Origin: Microcaldota archaeon | GTDB lineage: Archaea; Micrarchaeota; Micrarchaeia; Anstonellales; Anstonellaceae | Reading direction: 5' to 3' | NCBI GenBank assembly: GCA_026413765.1 | Contig: JAOAKI010000004.1 | Location: 185,354-249,353 of the forward strand | Length of the DNA: 64,000 bases | In this document: positions 50,216 to 60,218 of the stretch, in pieces | How positions within the stretch are numbered: position 1 is the first letter of the stretch | How the letters are laid out: each line of letters opens with the position of its first letter | Position numbers and translations under genes: made by a program | Notes under the pieces: model-generated | Database searches by the model: none | Told to the model about the DNA's origin: nothing | The model's input: only the letters and a program-made list of their open reading frames with translations

Positions 50216-51097
50216 ATGCAGCAACGCTCAAAAGCGCAAGCCTCAATAGAATATATGTCAATCCTTGCCATAGGCCTGCTTGTGATTTTGTTTGCGGTCG
50301 CAATCGCAGCAATCGAACCGCAAATCTCCTATTCGTCTAAAGTCAGCGCGGCTAAGAACTATTGGGTTTCTGCAAGGCCGATTTCAATAAATGACTACGA
50401 GGTTGGGGCTTCAGCTGCCTTGCTTGAGATAAAAAATAACCAGCCAATAAGCATCACTTTGCGCAAGATTGCCATAAACGGAGTTTGGCTTCCGTTCGCA
50501 AAAGCCATCCCTCCTTTCAATGAATCTGCCATCTCGATGTGCGATTCTGCCCAGCAATGCAGCATGCATCTTGCTTCTGGTGAAAGCGCAGTGATATTGA
50601 TAACTAACATGACTTCGCACCCTTCGCTTGCAGCGATATGTTCGCCTGATGGGATGTTCCAGCAAGGACGGCCTTATGAGGTGAACATTTCATTCGGATA
50701 CAAGACCGAAATGGAAGCAGAGGCGACGCAGTCGGGCAGATTTCCCATTGTGGGCTCATGCATGCCTTTGAAAATAAACGAAACACAAGTCGTAGTGCCA
50801 GGGCCTCTACAAATACTCACCGATTCTTTGCCCGACGGAAGGACATATGAGCTTTACATGGAAGAGATTTTTGCAAGCGGCTGCCTAAAGAGCTGCGAAT
50901 GGAAAATACACAACCTTCCTTGGGTACCTTCTTTCCAAAACAGCACATCAATTTGCCTCGACGGAATGACAAGCCACATGCTCACAGGCTACCCCACAAT
51001 TGAAAGAACAACAACGGTAGTAATAAGCGCAACTGATTATGCAGGAAGAACTGCAACAAAGAAGCTTAATCTCACAATCCAAAGCTCAACCCAGTAG
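50216..51097 (+). CDS. type IV pilin-like protein (class III signal peptide)
   Basis: The N-terminus SKAQASIEYMSILAIGLLVI has the class III signal (cleavage before Q, E at +5 position). The external 260 residues have four or more Cys, with a CxxxC pair in SGCLKSCEWK. ATG at 50216 preferred; the upstream TTG lacks a site. It is the only plus-strand gene between EF-2 and uS7. It is similar in signal to the pilin operon at the left end, but no close paralogue is seen in the rest. Confidence 0.7.
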   Translation: MQQRSKAQASIEYMSILAIGLLVILFAVAIAAIEPQISYSSKVSAAKNYWVSARPISINDYEVGASAALLEIKNNQPISITLRKIAINGVWLPFAKAIPPFNESAISMCDSAQQCSMHLASGESAVILITNMTSHPSLAAICSPDGMFQQGRPYEVNISFGYKTEMEAEATQSGRFPIVGSCMPLKINETQVVVPGPLQILTDSLPDGRTYELYMEEIFASGCLKSCEWKIHNLPWVPSFQNSTSICLDGMTSHMLTGYPTIERTTTVVISATDYAGRTATKKLNLTIQSSTQ

Positions 51098-51104
51098 GCG
51101 CTAA

Positions 51105-51716
51105 TTACCTTGCGGCGCGCGCCATCCTTTCAGTCTCGTCCCGCTTTTTGATCGCGTAAGACGAGTTTGGATCGCCTTTTGCCGCAAATTCGATTTCGTC
51201 TGCCAATGCCTCTGCAAGAGTTTTCTTTTTGTCAAATGAGCCCATCACTGCAGCAAGCGCGATGTTGCGCAAGGCCATGTCAAGCCTGCGGGAAGCAGAA
51301 ACGTCAACTGCTACCTGATAGGTAACGCCGCCCATTGACACTCTTGTGAAGTCTTCGCGTGGAGCAGCATTCTGCAGCGCATCCACCAAAAGCTGGATTG
51401 GGTTTTTCTTCGTCCGCGACTCTACGATTTCAAAAGCTTTCTCCACTATCGCAAGTGCTTTTGTTTTCTTGCCTTGCATCCTTCCGTCAGTGCGGATGAC
51501 TTTGCCGGATGTTTTTTCTCCGGTCCCGCCTCGCATGAGCTTATTTGCAAGCCTTTCAACAATATTGACTTTCCTTTTCCCGAACTGGATTTTCGCATGG
51601 CGCCCATGAGAATGCGGCAAAATGACTGCAGATATGTTTGCATACTGCGCCAGCGATAGGTCTGAAATCTTGACATCCTCCACAGAATATTTCCCAAAAA
51701 TCTTTTCTTGAGCCAT
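51105..51716 (-). CDS. rps7: ribosomal protein uS7
   Basis: Archaeal S7: IFGKYSVEDVKISDLSLAQYANI, VERLANKLMRGGTGEKTSGKVIRTDGRMQGKKTKALAIVEKAFEIVESRTKKNPIQLLV and the tail SSYAIKKRDETERMARAAR. Start ATG at 51716 (MAQEKIF) with GAGGTAATCAA upstream. Length 203. Assembles the head of the small subunit. Confidence 0.95.
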   Translation of the reverse strand: MAQEKIFGKYSVEDVKISDLSLAQYANISAVILPHSHGRHAKIQFGKRKVNIVERLANKLMRGGTGEKTSGKVIRTDGRMQGKKTKALAIVEKAFEIVESRTKKNPIQLLVDALQNAAPREDFTRVSMGGVTYQVAVDVSASRRLDMALRNIALAAVMGSFDKKKTLAEALADEIEFAAKGDPNSSYAIKKRDETERMARAAR

Positions 51717-51720
51717 TTGA

Positions 51721-52149
51721 TTACCTCTTGGGTTTTTCTTTCCGCTTCTGCACAAGCATCTGGAGATCGACGCCGTTTACTTTTATCACTTTGTACCTGA
51801 CTCCTGGAATAGAGCCCATCTGGCCGCGCTGAGAGCCGCCAAGGCCGTCCACTGTCACCTCGTCATGCTCGTCAATGTAGTTTATTGCCCCAGTGCGAGG
51901 AGCAAAGGCGGTGATGAACTTTCCGTTTTTAACAAGCTGAATTTTTACGCATTTTATCAGCCCTGAGTGCGGCTGCTTCTGCTCAAGCGAAGTCTTTTCA
52001 ATGACGATTCCCTTTGCCATTGGAGCGCCTTCAAGAGGGTCGTATTTTTCCTTTAAGCGCAGCGCCCTCCTTTTCCAAGTTTTTTTAAGCCAGCGCTGCC
52101 TCTTTCTTTTCCTGTATATCGATCTTCCAGCAAGTTCTCCTCTTCCCAT
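51721..52149 (-). CDS. rps12: ribosomal protein uS12
   Basis: Archaeal S12: [78 protein letters not shown]. Start ATG at 52149 with GTGGTGTTT in the recurrent arrangement. Length 142. Decoding-centre protein; the PHSG loop is intact. Confidence 0.95.
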   Translation of the reverse strand: MGRGELAGRSIYRKRKRQRWLKKTWKRRALRLKEKYDPLEGAPMAKGIVIEKTSLEQKQPHSGLIKCVKIQLVKNGKFITAFAPRTGAINYIDEHDEVTVDGLGGSQRGQMGSIPGVRYKVIKVNGVDLQMLVQKRKEKPKR

Positions 52150-52158
52150 AAACACCAC

Positions 52159-52581
52159 TTATCTTGAGACCAGGCGCAGGTCGCACCCGAAGCGACGCTG
52201 AAGCAATGCCCTAGCAAGCTTGATGCGATCGCCGTTGCGGCCGATAGCGCTTCCCCGGTCTTTTTCATCAACCGTCACGAAGACAGTTGACGAATCCAAT
52301 TTTTCATGAACATTTATGCTTTTAATCGGTATCTGTCCGAACAGATTCCTTATAAACTGTTGCATATCCGATGAATCTTCGAATATCAATACTTGCCGAG
52401 CGAACCGCTGCCTCACGCGGGTGATGTTTGCGCCTTTCTTCCCAATTGCTTTTCCCAGTTGCCCTTCTGCGACGATGAAGGCAACTGCCTTATCAGTGAT
52501 GAGGCAGTCCTTCACAGCTGCCCCAGTGATCGATTCAAACTCGGCAATACATTTAATATCATCATTTGAAAGCTCAACCAT
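52159..52581 (-). CDS. nusA: NusA-like KH-domain transcription factor
   Basis: Two KH domains: GQLGKAIGKKGANITRVRQRF and RGSAIGRNGDRIKLARALLQRRF. Archaeal NusA has only KH domains and no S1 or N-terminal domain. Position between eL30 and uS12 downstream of rpoA2 is standard. Start ATG at 52581 with GCGTGAAGCG upstream. Length 140. Confidence 0.92.
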   Translation of the reverse strand: MVELSNDDIKCIAEFESITGAAVKDCLITDKAVAFIVAEGQLGKAIGKKGANITRVRQRFARQVLIFEDSSDMQQFIRNLFGQIPIKSINVHEKLDSSTVFVTVDEKDRGSAIGRNGDRIKLARALLQRRFGCDLRLVSR

Positions 52582-52585
52582 CGCT

Positions 52586-52906
52586 TCACGCCACAAAGCC
52601 CATTATCCCTGACGTACCAGGATCCAATACTGTAAGAACAGCGACTGGATGAGGCCTTCCTGCAACTGTGCCCAGCTCCACCGAGCTGCCTGAAAAAACA
52701 ATCAAAGGGACAGATGAAAGCTTGCAGAACTTTTGAATGTCCTGCGCGAGGTGCTGTGGGCAATTTTGAGCAACCACGATAAGTTTTGCCTTGCCAAGCA
52801 AAGAAGCCTTTATGCCAAACCGAGAGCCAAAAATGACTTTGCCGGAGTCTACACACTGGCGAATCGCTTTTGCCAATCCTGCTGCGTCTGCTTTTTTCTT
52901 TGCCAT
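52586..52906 (-). CDS. rpl30e: ribosomal protein eL30
   Basis: ADAAGLAKAIRQCVDSGKVIFGSRFGIKASLLGKAKLIVVAQNCP and TVAGRPHPVAVLTVLDPGTSGI; an L7Ae-fold protein related to eL30/eL8 but matching eL30. Start ATG at 52906 (MAKKKADAAG). Length 106. Between rpoA2 and nusA, as usual in archaea. Confidence 0.92.
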   Translation of the reverse strand: MAKKKADAAGLAKAIRQCVDSGKVIFGSRFGIKASLLGKAKLIVVAQNCPQHLAQDIQKFCKLSSVPLIVFSGSSVELGTVAGRPHPVAVLTVLDPGTSGIMGFVA

Positions 52907-52972
52907 AAAACCAACGCGGGTTTGATATTTAAGCGAAAACAATAAAAATTATGCTCGAATGTGGGGCTCTGC

Positions 52973-53977
<1,005 letters not shown>

Positions 53978-56536
53978 CTATGCTTCGTGCTCCTCCCTTT
54001 TTATTTCCTCAGGGGCCTCGGTCTTGACATTTGCTTTGATCGGATCAAGACCATCGCCGCCGTAAAGGAATTGACAAATCATGCCTCTGCTGTCGCGCAC
54101 CGACAAGTCTCCTGCAACGACCATGTCTTGCAAGGCGTTGATCAGCCTGCGCTGCATGTAACCTGACCTTGCAGTGCGGATGGCAGTATTGACCAGCGAC
54201 TCTCTGCCTCCCATCGAGTGATGGAAGAACTCGGTTGGCGAAAGACCTTTCTTGAAGGAGCTGAAAACGAATCCCCTTGCTGCCGCTCCATAGTCGTTTT
54301 TCTTGAAATGGGGCAACGTTCTTCCTCTGTATCCTCTTGAAAGCCGCTTGCTTCGGACTGCCTGCTGGCCGACCATTGCGGCCATTTGGATCGCATTGAG
54401 GATTGAGCCGCGCGCTCCGATCTTTGCCATTATCAATGCAGAATTGTTATATCCCATCGACTTTTCCACAATCGCGCCTGCAGCGTCACGCGCTCGAGAG
54501 GTTATTTGCATGATTTTTTCCTCAAGCGACTCGCGCAGCGAAAGACCGGGCGAGCGCTCAAGGGTCTTGTTCTTGTACTGGACTATTGCGGCCTCAATTT
54601 CCCTTTTCATGTCTTCAAGAAGCTTGTTTATCTCAGCAGTCGCCTCCGCAGAGATGGAATAATTTGCAAGAGAGACCGAAAGGCCGTGCTTTGAGACTAC
54701 ATCCAACAGCATGTGAGTAGATGTATCCAAGAACCATCTTGCCTCTTCTGCGCCACGGTTGTGGAAGATCTGCTCAAGGATTTCGTTTTCATAGGACCTG
54801 CTTTCCAGCGCTCCAGAAACCATGATGCCATTTTTGATGACGACCAGTGCGTCTGGGTCGTCTTCAGGGTTCTTGGTCTTAATCAGCTTGCTTTTGACTT
54901 TGATATTGAGCTCTTTTGGAAAGAGCATCGAAAGGAGAAGTTTGCCAGAATACTTGTCTTTCCTGTCTGGAGCAGGCAGGCGGGTAATCCCTGCCATCGC
55001 AAGAAGATGACATGCTTGGCTTTTTGTGAACTCAGTATCGTGTTTCGTGAAGAAATATGCTCCGGAGACATAGTCTTCTTGCGGCTTGATTATTGCGTGC
55101 CCGTGCCTTGGCGATATTATCTGGTTGTGCACTTTCATCAATATTTCAGCCTCTACGCGCGCCTCCTCGTTTTGGATCACGTGAAGGTTCATTTCGTCCC
55201 CATCAAAGTCTGCGTTGTAAGGTGGGCAGACGACAGGGTTAAGCCTGAATGTTTTTCCTGGTACCACTTTCACAACGTGGCACATGATTGAGATCCTGTG
55301 CAATGACGGCTGCCGGTTGAAAAGGACGATGTCCCCGTCCATCAGCTGCCTTTCCACCACATAGCCTATGCCAAAGGTAGACAGGATTTCGTCTCTTGAT
55401 TGCGGAGTGACGCGAATGCGCTTTCCATCTGGCCTGACTACATATTCTGCTTTTGGATAGGAATCCGAAAGAATGAACTTTTTGCATTCTTCTATGTTCC
55501 AGGAGGTCACATGTATTGGCACGGTAAGCTCTTCTGCGATTTGCTTTGGAACCCCAACTTCAGAGATGCTGATGTTTGGGTCAGGCGAAATGACAGTGCG
55601 TGCAGAAAAGTTGACGCGCTTTCCTGAGAGGTTGTAGCGGAACCTTCCTTCTTTTCCCTTCAGCCTCTGCGAGAGGGTTTTTAGCGGTCTGCCCGATCTG
55701 TGCCTTGCAGGCGGGATGTTGGAGGTTTCGTTGTTAAAGTAAGTCGTGACGTGATATTGCACTAGTTCCCATAAGTCTTCTATGATGAGCTGTGGCGCGC
55801 CAGCGTTAATGTTTGCCTCAAGCCTCTGGTTGATCCTCATTATATCTACAAGCTTGTGCGTCAAGTCGTCTTCTGAGCGGTCGCCTGTCTCCAGCGTTAT
55901 TGAAGGCCTGACTGAGACTGGCGGGACAAGAAGCGCAGTTAGAACCATCCACTCTGGCCTTGAGTATTGCGGATCAAGCCCCAATACTCGCAGGTCTTTG
56001 TCAGGTATCGCTGCAAGCCAGTCCCTTATCTCGGTCGGCAGCATTGGCTGCCCGTCTTTATAGAAACTTGTCGGCCTTATGAATTTGATTTCTGGAATCT
56101 TGGCTTTGCAGCGCGGGCAGTGGGTTTGCTTGCGCTTTGTTTTTGTCTTGAGCTCATCTTCTGCCTCGCTTTCAATCATCGCGGCAAGCTCCTCAATCTC
56201 TTTTTCTGACAACAAAAGACGCTTACAGGAATAGCAAGTCGACTTGAGCACGAAAAATATAACTTTCGCAAATTCTGGGTGGATGACCGGCCGCACCAAC
56301 TCGATATGCGCAAAATGGCCAGGACAGCTTCTCAATTTCCCTCCGCATGTCTTGCATTTCAATCCAGGGTCAATCACGCCCATCCTTGGATCAACCAACC
56401 CGCCGTCGATAGGGTAAGAATCGTCGTTGTATGTGTCCGGCACGGTTATTTTTGCTGCCGAAATCTTGCGTATCATCTCTGGAGAAAAGAGAGAAAACTT
56501 GATTCTGTCAATCATTTTTGTGACTACTGGCGTCAT
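53978..56536 (-). CDS. rpoA1: RNA polymerase subunit A'
   Basis: The catalytic magnesium loop NADFDGDEM lies at residues 441-449. Zinc sites are CKTCGGKLRSCPGH near the start and CYSCKRLLL; RFRYNLSGKRVNFSARTVISPDP also conserved. Length 852. Start ATG at 56536 with GGGTGTTTTGC upstream. Split from A'' as in all archaea. Confidence 0.97.
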   Translation of the reverse strand: MTPVVTKMIDRIKFSLFSPEMIRKISAAKITVPDTYNDDSYPIDGGLVDPRMGVIDPGLKCKTCGGKLRSCPGHFAHIELVRPVIHPEFAKVIFFVLKSTCYSCKRLLLSEKEIEELAAMIESEAEDELKTKTKRKQTHCPRCKAKIPEIKFIRPTSFYKDGQPMLPTEIRDWLAAIPDKDLRVLGLDPQYSRPEWMVLTALLVPPVSVRPSITLETGDRSEDDLTHKLVDIMRINQRLEANINAGAPQLIIEDLWELVQYHVTTYFNNETSNIPPARHRSGRPLKTLSQRLKGKEGRFRYNLSGKRVNFSARTVISPDPNISISEVGVPKQIAEELTVPIHVTSWNIEECKKFILSDSYPKAEYVVRPDGKRIRVTPQSRDEILSTFGIGYVVERQLMDGDIVLFNRQPSLHRISIMCHVVKVVPGKTFRLNPVVCPPYNADFDGDEMNLHVIQNEEARVEAEILMKVHNQIISPRHGHAIIKPQEDYVSGAYFFTKHDTEFTKSQACHLLAMAGITRLPAPDRKDKYSGKLLLSMLFPKELNIKVKSKLIKTKNPEDDPDALVVIKNGIMVSGALESRSYENEILEQIFHNRGAEEARWFLDTSTHMLLDVVSKHGLSVSLANYSISAEATAEINKLLEDMKREIEAAIVQYKNKTLERSPGLSLRESLEEKIMQITSRARDAAGAIVEKSMGYNNSALIMAKIGARGSILNAIQMAAMVGQQAVRSKRLSRGYRGRTLPHFKKNDYGAAARGFVFSSFKKGLSPTEFFHHSMGGRESLVNTAIRTARSGYMQRRLINALQDMVVAGDLSVRDSRGMICQFLYGGDGLDPIKANVKTEAPEEIKREEHEA

Positions 56537-56546
56537 GCAAAACACC

Positions 56547-58403
56547 CTATGCTTTATCCCTCAGCAAGAGCCTTGGGAAGATCCCAAGCGACTTGATTTC
56601 GTCAAGCAAAAGCTTGAATGCATAACTCATCTCAACATAATGCAGCTGTGTAGAGTCGCAAAGCGGGCAATATTGCTTGTTTTTGACATGGTCAAAGACT
56701 GCGATTGAGCCGCACTTTTCGCAAACAAGCTCGACTGTTTTGTCGGATTCCTCAAGCAGCCTTTCGCGAATAAGCATCGCTGCCCCATATCCGATCAAGC
56801 AGTCACGCTCCATCTCTCCAAACCGCAAGCCTCCCTCCCTTGATCGCCCTTCGGTTGGCTGGTGCGTGAGGAGCTGGACAGGGCCTCTTGAGCGCACATG
56901 CATCTTGTTTGAGACAAGATGGTGCAGCCTTTGGTAATAGATAACGCCCATGAAAATTTTTGCCTTGATCGCCTCGCCGCTGAATGGATCGTACAAGACT
57001 TCCTCTCCAACCTCATCCAAACCATATTCTTTCATGATTTTGCGAAGGTCTTCTTCTTTGTCGCCTGTAAATGCAGTGCCATCCACAAACTTTCCACTGT
57101 AGCATGCTGCCTTGCCGCCAAGCATCTCAAGCAAATGACCAACCGTCATACGTGAGGGTATTGCATGAGGATTGATTATCAAGTCAGGGCAGATGCCGTC
57201 TTTGTTGAAAGGCATGTCCTCCTGCGGCCTCAATAGGCCGATGACTCCCTTTTGGCCGTGGCGGGAGGCGAATTTGTCTCCTATTTCAGGAATTTTGATT
57301 GAGCGGACCCTGACTTTGACAAGCTTTGTTCCAGCAAGGGAATCAGTAATCATCACCGAATCGACAATGCCGTCCTCGCCGCTTTTTAGGACAAGCGAAT
57401 TCTCCCTTTTCTTTTCTTCAGTAACCCCAAAAACCGTGATTTCCTCAAGAAACCTTGGTGGTGAAGTCTTCCCAACCAGAACATCTTTTGCCTCGACTTC
57501 GCACTCGGGCGATATGATGCCATCCTCGCCAAGATAGCGGTAGGCGCGCTCCTCGCGATAGCCGGTTGTCGTGGGTGGCGGAATCTCAAATTTGTCCTTT
57601 TGCCCGCCAGGGTATCTCCGTTCTTCAGTCTCATGCGTTTTGTAGAAAACCGAGCGCCCCAGACCACGGTCAATCGCGCTGCGATTCATGACAACTGCGT
57701 CACCGATGTTGTAGCCGTATGAGCTGGCAATTGCAACTACGAAGTTTTGGCCAGCTGCGCGCTCCGCAAACCCAAGCAGCGCGTATGGCTTTGTCTGCAC
57801 GAGCGGCTGCTGCGGATAGTAAAGCACGTGCGCGCGGCTGTCAGTGCGCATATTGAAATTGACCGCATAAGTTCCAAGCGACTGCTTTGCCATTGCGCAA
57901 GCCATCGTAATGCGCGGGGAAGAATTGTATTCTGGGAATGGCAAAATCGAGACAGTAACCCCAAATATGCTGACGGGGTCGATTTCAAGATGCGTATGCT
58001 CAGGAGTAAGCTCTTCTTCCTTTACAGCAATATATGCGGACTCCTCTTCCTCTGCATCAAGATATTCAATAACCCCCAGCTTGACCAAGCTTTCCCAGCC
58101 AATCTCCCCTTGCCTGAGCTGCTCAAGCAGAGCAGGCGTGAGGCGCGACTGGCCGTTTTCAACAACTATGTAAGGCCTTCTTGCGCGCCCAGAGTCTGCG
58201 TTGATAAATAGGTCGTCCGTTTTTTGGTTGTAGTAGAAATTAAGCTGAGGCGACAAAATCCCAGCGCGCCTCCTTGCCTTCAGCTCGGCAAGGAGCTGTG
58301 CGCCATTTTCATAAAAACCAATAAGCTTGCCATTAAGATATACACTGGTGCGAGGCGCTTGAGCTTGCTCAACTTTTTTCTTTATTTTTTTCTTGCGCTT
58401 CAT
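56547..58403 (-). CDS. rpoB1: RNA polymerase subunit B' (C-terminal half of B)
   Basis: The second half of the split beta-like subunit: SLGTYAVNFNMRTDSRAHVLYYPQQPLV, GYNIGDAVVMNRSAIDRGLGRSVFYKTHETEERR, and the C-terminal zinc site CEKCGSIAVFDHVKNKQYCPLC. Length 618. The N-terminus has a K-rich start. The split of B into B'' and B' is found in methanogens, haloarchaea and some DPANN. Confidence 0.96.
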   Translation of the reverse strand: MKRKKKIKKKVEQAQAPRTSVYLNGKLIGFYENGAQLLAELKARRRAGILSPQLNFYYNQKTDDLFINADSGRARRPYIVVENGQSRLTPALLEQLRQGEIGWESLVKLGVIEYLDAEEEESAYIAVKEEELTPEHTHLEIDPVSIFGVTVSILPFPEYNSSPRITMACAMAKQSLGTYAVNFNMRTDSRAHVLYYPQQPLVQTKPYALLGFAERAAGQNFVVAIASSYGYNIGDAVVMNRSAIDRGLGRSVFYKTHETEERRYPGGQKDKFEIPPPTTTGYREERAYRYLGEDGIISPECEVEAKDVLVGKTSPPRFLEEITVFGVTEEKKRENSLVLKSGEDGIVDSVMITDSLAGTKLVKVRVRSIKIPEIGDKFASRHGQKGVIGLLRPQEDMPFNKDGICPDLIINPHAIPSRMTVGHLLEMLGGKAACYSGKFVDGTAFTGDKEEDLRKIMKEYGLDEVGEEVLYDPFSGEAIKAKIFMGVIYYQRLHHLVSNKMHVRSRGPVQLLTHQPTEGRSREGGLRFGEMERDCLIGYGAAMLIRERLLEESDKTVELVCEKCGSIAVFDHVKNKQYCPLCDSTQLHYVEMSYAFKLLLDEIKSLGIFPRLLLRDKA

Positions 58404-58413
58404 ACCAAAACAC

Positions 58414-59874
58414 CTACATTTTCACGCCAAGCTTTGCTAGTGCTTCCTCAATCGCTTTCTCATCCTCGCCGATTGAAATTTCGCAAAGCAAAGAAAGGTT
58501 CTTTACCAGTGCGCACGAGGGCCCTTCTGGTGACTCGTTGGGGCAGATTTTGCCCCAGTGCGTGCCGTGCAAGTCGCGCGCCTTGAAATGCGGGTGCTTG
58601 CGGGAAAGCGGAGAGATCAGCCTTCGGAGATGGGACATTGAGGAAAGGAAGCTTGTCCTGTCAAGAAGCTGCGAAACTCCTGTCTGCCCTGCAATCCAGT
58701 TGCCGGTTGCCATTGAATAGCGTATCCTGTCGCTGAGCGCATCCGGGCGGACCAGCGTCTGGACTGCAAGGTGCCTTCCGCGTGCGTCTGCCCGCCCTGC
58801 CTGATACGCAATGTCTTTCACAAGGAATTGGAAGGCGTATCGGAAAAGGTCCTCCATCAGGTCGCCTGCAAGCTTAATCCGCTTGTTTGAATAGTGGTCT
58901 TTGTCATCCTGCGGTATCTCTTTGTAAGCCACTTTGATTGCATGCTCTGCCATCTTGCACAGATAGTGCGCCTTTTTCAGCCTGTCTTGTGGGTCGATGC
59001 CGATGTGCGGAAGCAAATAAGTGTCAAGAAGGACTTCTGCCCGCTTCAAGCGATAATCCTCTGCTTGCCCGGGGGCAGCTTTTTTGCCAAGAAACTCAAG
59101 AGCAGACTCTCTATCAGTAGTGGTGTCCAGCTCGAGATTAAGCAAGATGTCATTGCGGATAATTTTTTCATTTGAGAAGGCAGCAAGAATCTCCTCTTTC
59201 TTTTCAAGCCCAAGCGCCCGAAGGGTAGAAATTAGAGGCAAGTCTTTTGGCGAAGCAGGGAAAACAACCCTCAAGAATCCTTCTGAAGTCCTTTCAACCA
59301 CGCACCTTGCGCGAAAGCCAAAGCGGGTTGAAAAGACTTTTGCAGTAACCAGCGTGTTGTCTTTTTCCCTTGTGCACATCAGCCTGTTTGGAGCCAAATC
59401 CTCGATTGATACAAGTACGCGCTCAGAGCCATTTATGATGAAATAGCCGCCGGGGTCTGCAGGGTCTTCGCCTGCCTCTATCAGCTCTTCTTGACTCATA
59501 TTGTCAAGATAGCAAAGCTTGGATTTGACCATCACTGGAAGCTCGCCAATGAAGACTTCTGAAAAAAGCGTGCGCTCAACGCCATTGAAAACAGGAATGA
59601 TTTCAAGGAAAATCGGGGCCGCATATGTCAGGTTTCGCAAGCGCGCTTCAGAAGGCAAAATTGCGCGCTGGGCGCCATCTGCCTCAATTATTTTTGGCTT
59701 TTCCAGCCTGACTTGGCCGAATCGAAGCTCAAACCCTTCCACAGAGGGCTGTATGACGCCGACTCTGTTGATTATTCCTTGTATGCCAAATTCTATGAAT
59801 TTATTGTAAGAATCAAGATGCTGTTTCACAAGGCTGTTATCTTTGAAATAAGCTGTCAGCAGCTCTCCTGGCAT
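58414..59874 (-). CDS. rpoB2: RNA polymerase subunit B'' (N-terminal half of B)
   Basis: SYNKFIEFGIQGIINRVG, SKLCYLDNMSQEELIEAGEDPADPGGYFIINGSERVLVSIEDLAPNRLM, and LSRKHPHFKARDLHGTHWGKICPNESPEGPSC near its end. Start ATG at 59874 with AGGTGTTTGG upstream. Length 486. Followed by B' with a ten-base gap. All motifs intact. Confidence 0.96.
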   Translation of the reverse strand: MPGELLTAYFKDNSLVKQHLDSYNKFIEFGIQGIINRVGVIQPSVEGFELRFGQVRLEKPKIIEADGAQRAILPSEARLRNLTYAAPIFLEIIPVFNGVERTLFSEVFIGELPVMVKSKLCYLDNMSQEELIEAGEDPADPGGYFIINGSERVLVSIEDLAPNRLMCTREKDNTLVTAKVFSTRFGFRARCVVERTSEGFLRVVFPASPKDLPLISTLRALGLEKKEEILAAFSNEKIIRNDILLNLELDTTTDRESALEFLGKKAAPGQAEDYRLKRAEVLLDTYLLPHIGIDPQDRLKKAHYLCKMAEHAIKVAYKEIPQDDKDHYSNKRIKLAGDLMEDLFRYAFQFLVKDIAYQAGRADARGRHLAVQTLVRPDALSDRIRYSMATGNWIAGQTGVSQLLDRTSFLSSMSHLRRLISPLSRKHPHFKARDLHGTHWGKICPNESPEGPSCALVKNLSLLCEISIGEDEKAIEEALAKLGVKM

Positions 59875-59908
59875 CCAAACACCTAAAAACACAGACTAAG
59901 CTCATTTT

Positions 59909-60130
59909 TCATACAACTAACCTATAGTGAAATGAGCCGTCATTTCTGGTTATTTTCACAATGTCCCCTGGCTTTGCCCCAAGCCCGGCCAATGCAGGAT
60001 CTTTCGCCTTGATTTTAGGTATTTGGTACCTTGAGACGCGGTAAGTTGCAAGCACCTTTTCGCTTTCCTCTTTTGACAAAAGTTCGTGTAATGGGACAAG
60101 CTCGTGGAGCGGCGCTTTGGTTTGGGACAA
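59909..60130 (-). CDS. rpoH: RNA polymerase subunit H (Rpb5 C-terminal domain)
   Basis: VPLHELLSKEESEKVLATYRVSRYQIPKIKAKDPALAGLGAKPGDIVKITR is the Rpb5-like subunit H. A TTG at 60130 is chosen as start because AGGTGTTATC precedes it; no ATG suits. Length 73. It is the first gene of the RNA polymerase operon. A TATA box lies upstream at about 60184. Confidence 0.92.
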   Translation of the reverse strand: MSQTKAPLHELVPLHELLSKEESEKVLATYRVSRYQIPKIKAKDPALAGLGAKPGDIVKITRNDGSFHYRLVV

Positions 60131-60182
60131 GATAACACCTACGCTAAGCAATCGGGACAGTGCCAGGATTTAATACAAAAAA

Positions 60183-60195
60183 GTTTATAAAAATG
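60183..60195 (-). promoter_or_regulatory. TATA box of the RNA polymerase operon
   Basis: CATTTTTATAAAC on the minus strand is upstream of rpoH. Transcription would begin near 60157, leaving a leader of about 25 bases before the TTG at 60130. Confidence 0.5.
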
Positions 60196-60218
60196 TATGT
60201 TGAATGGACGCGCAAAGC

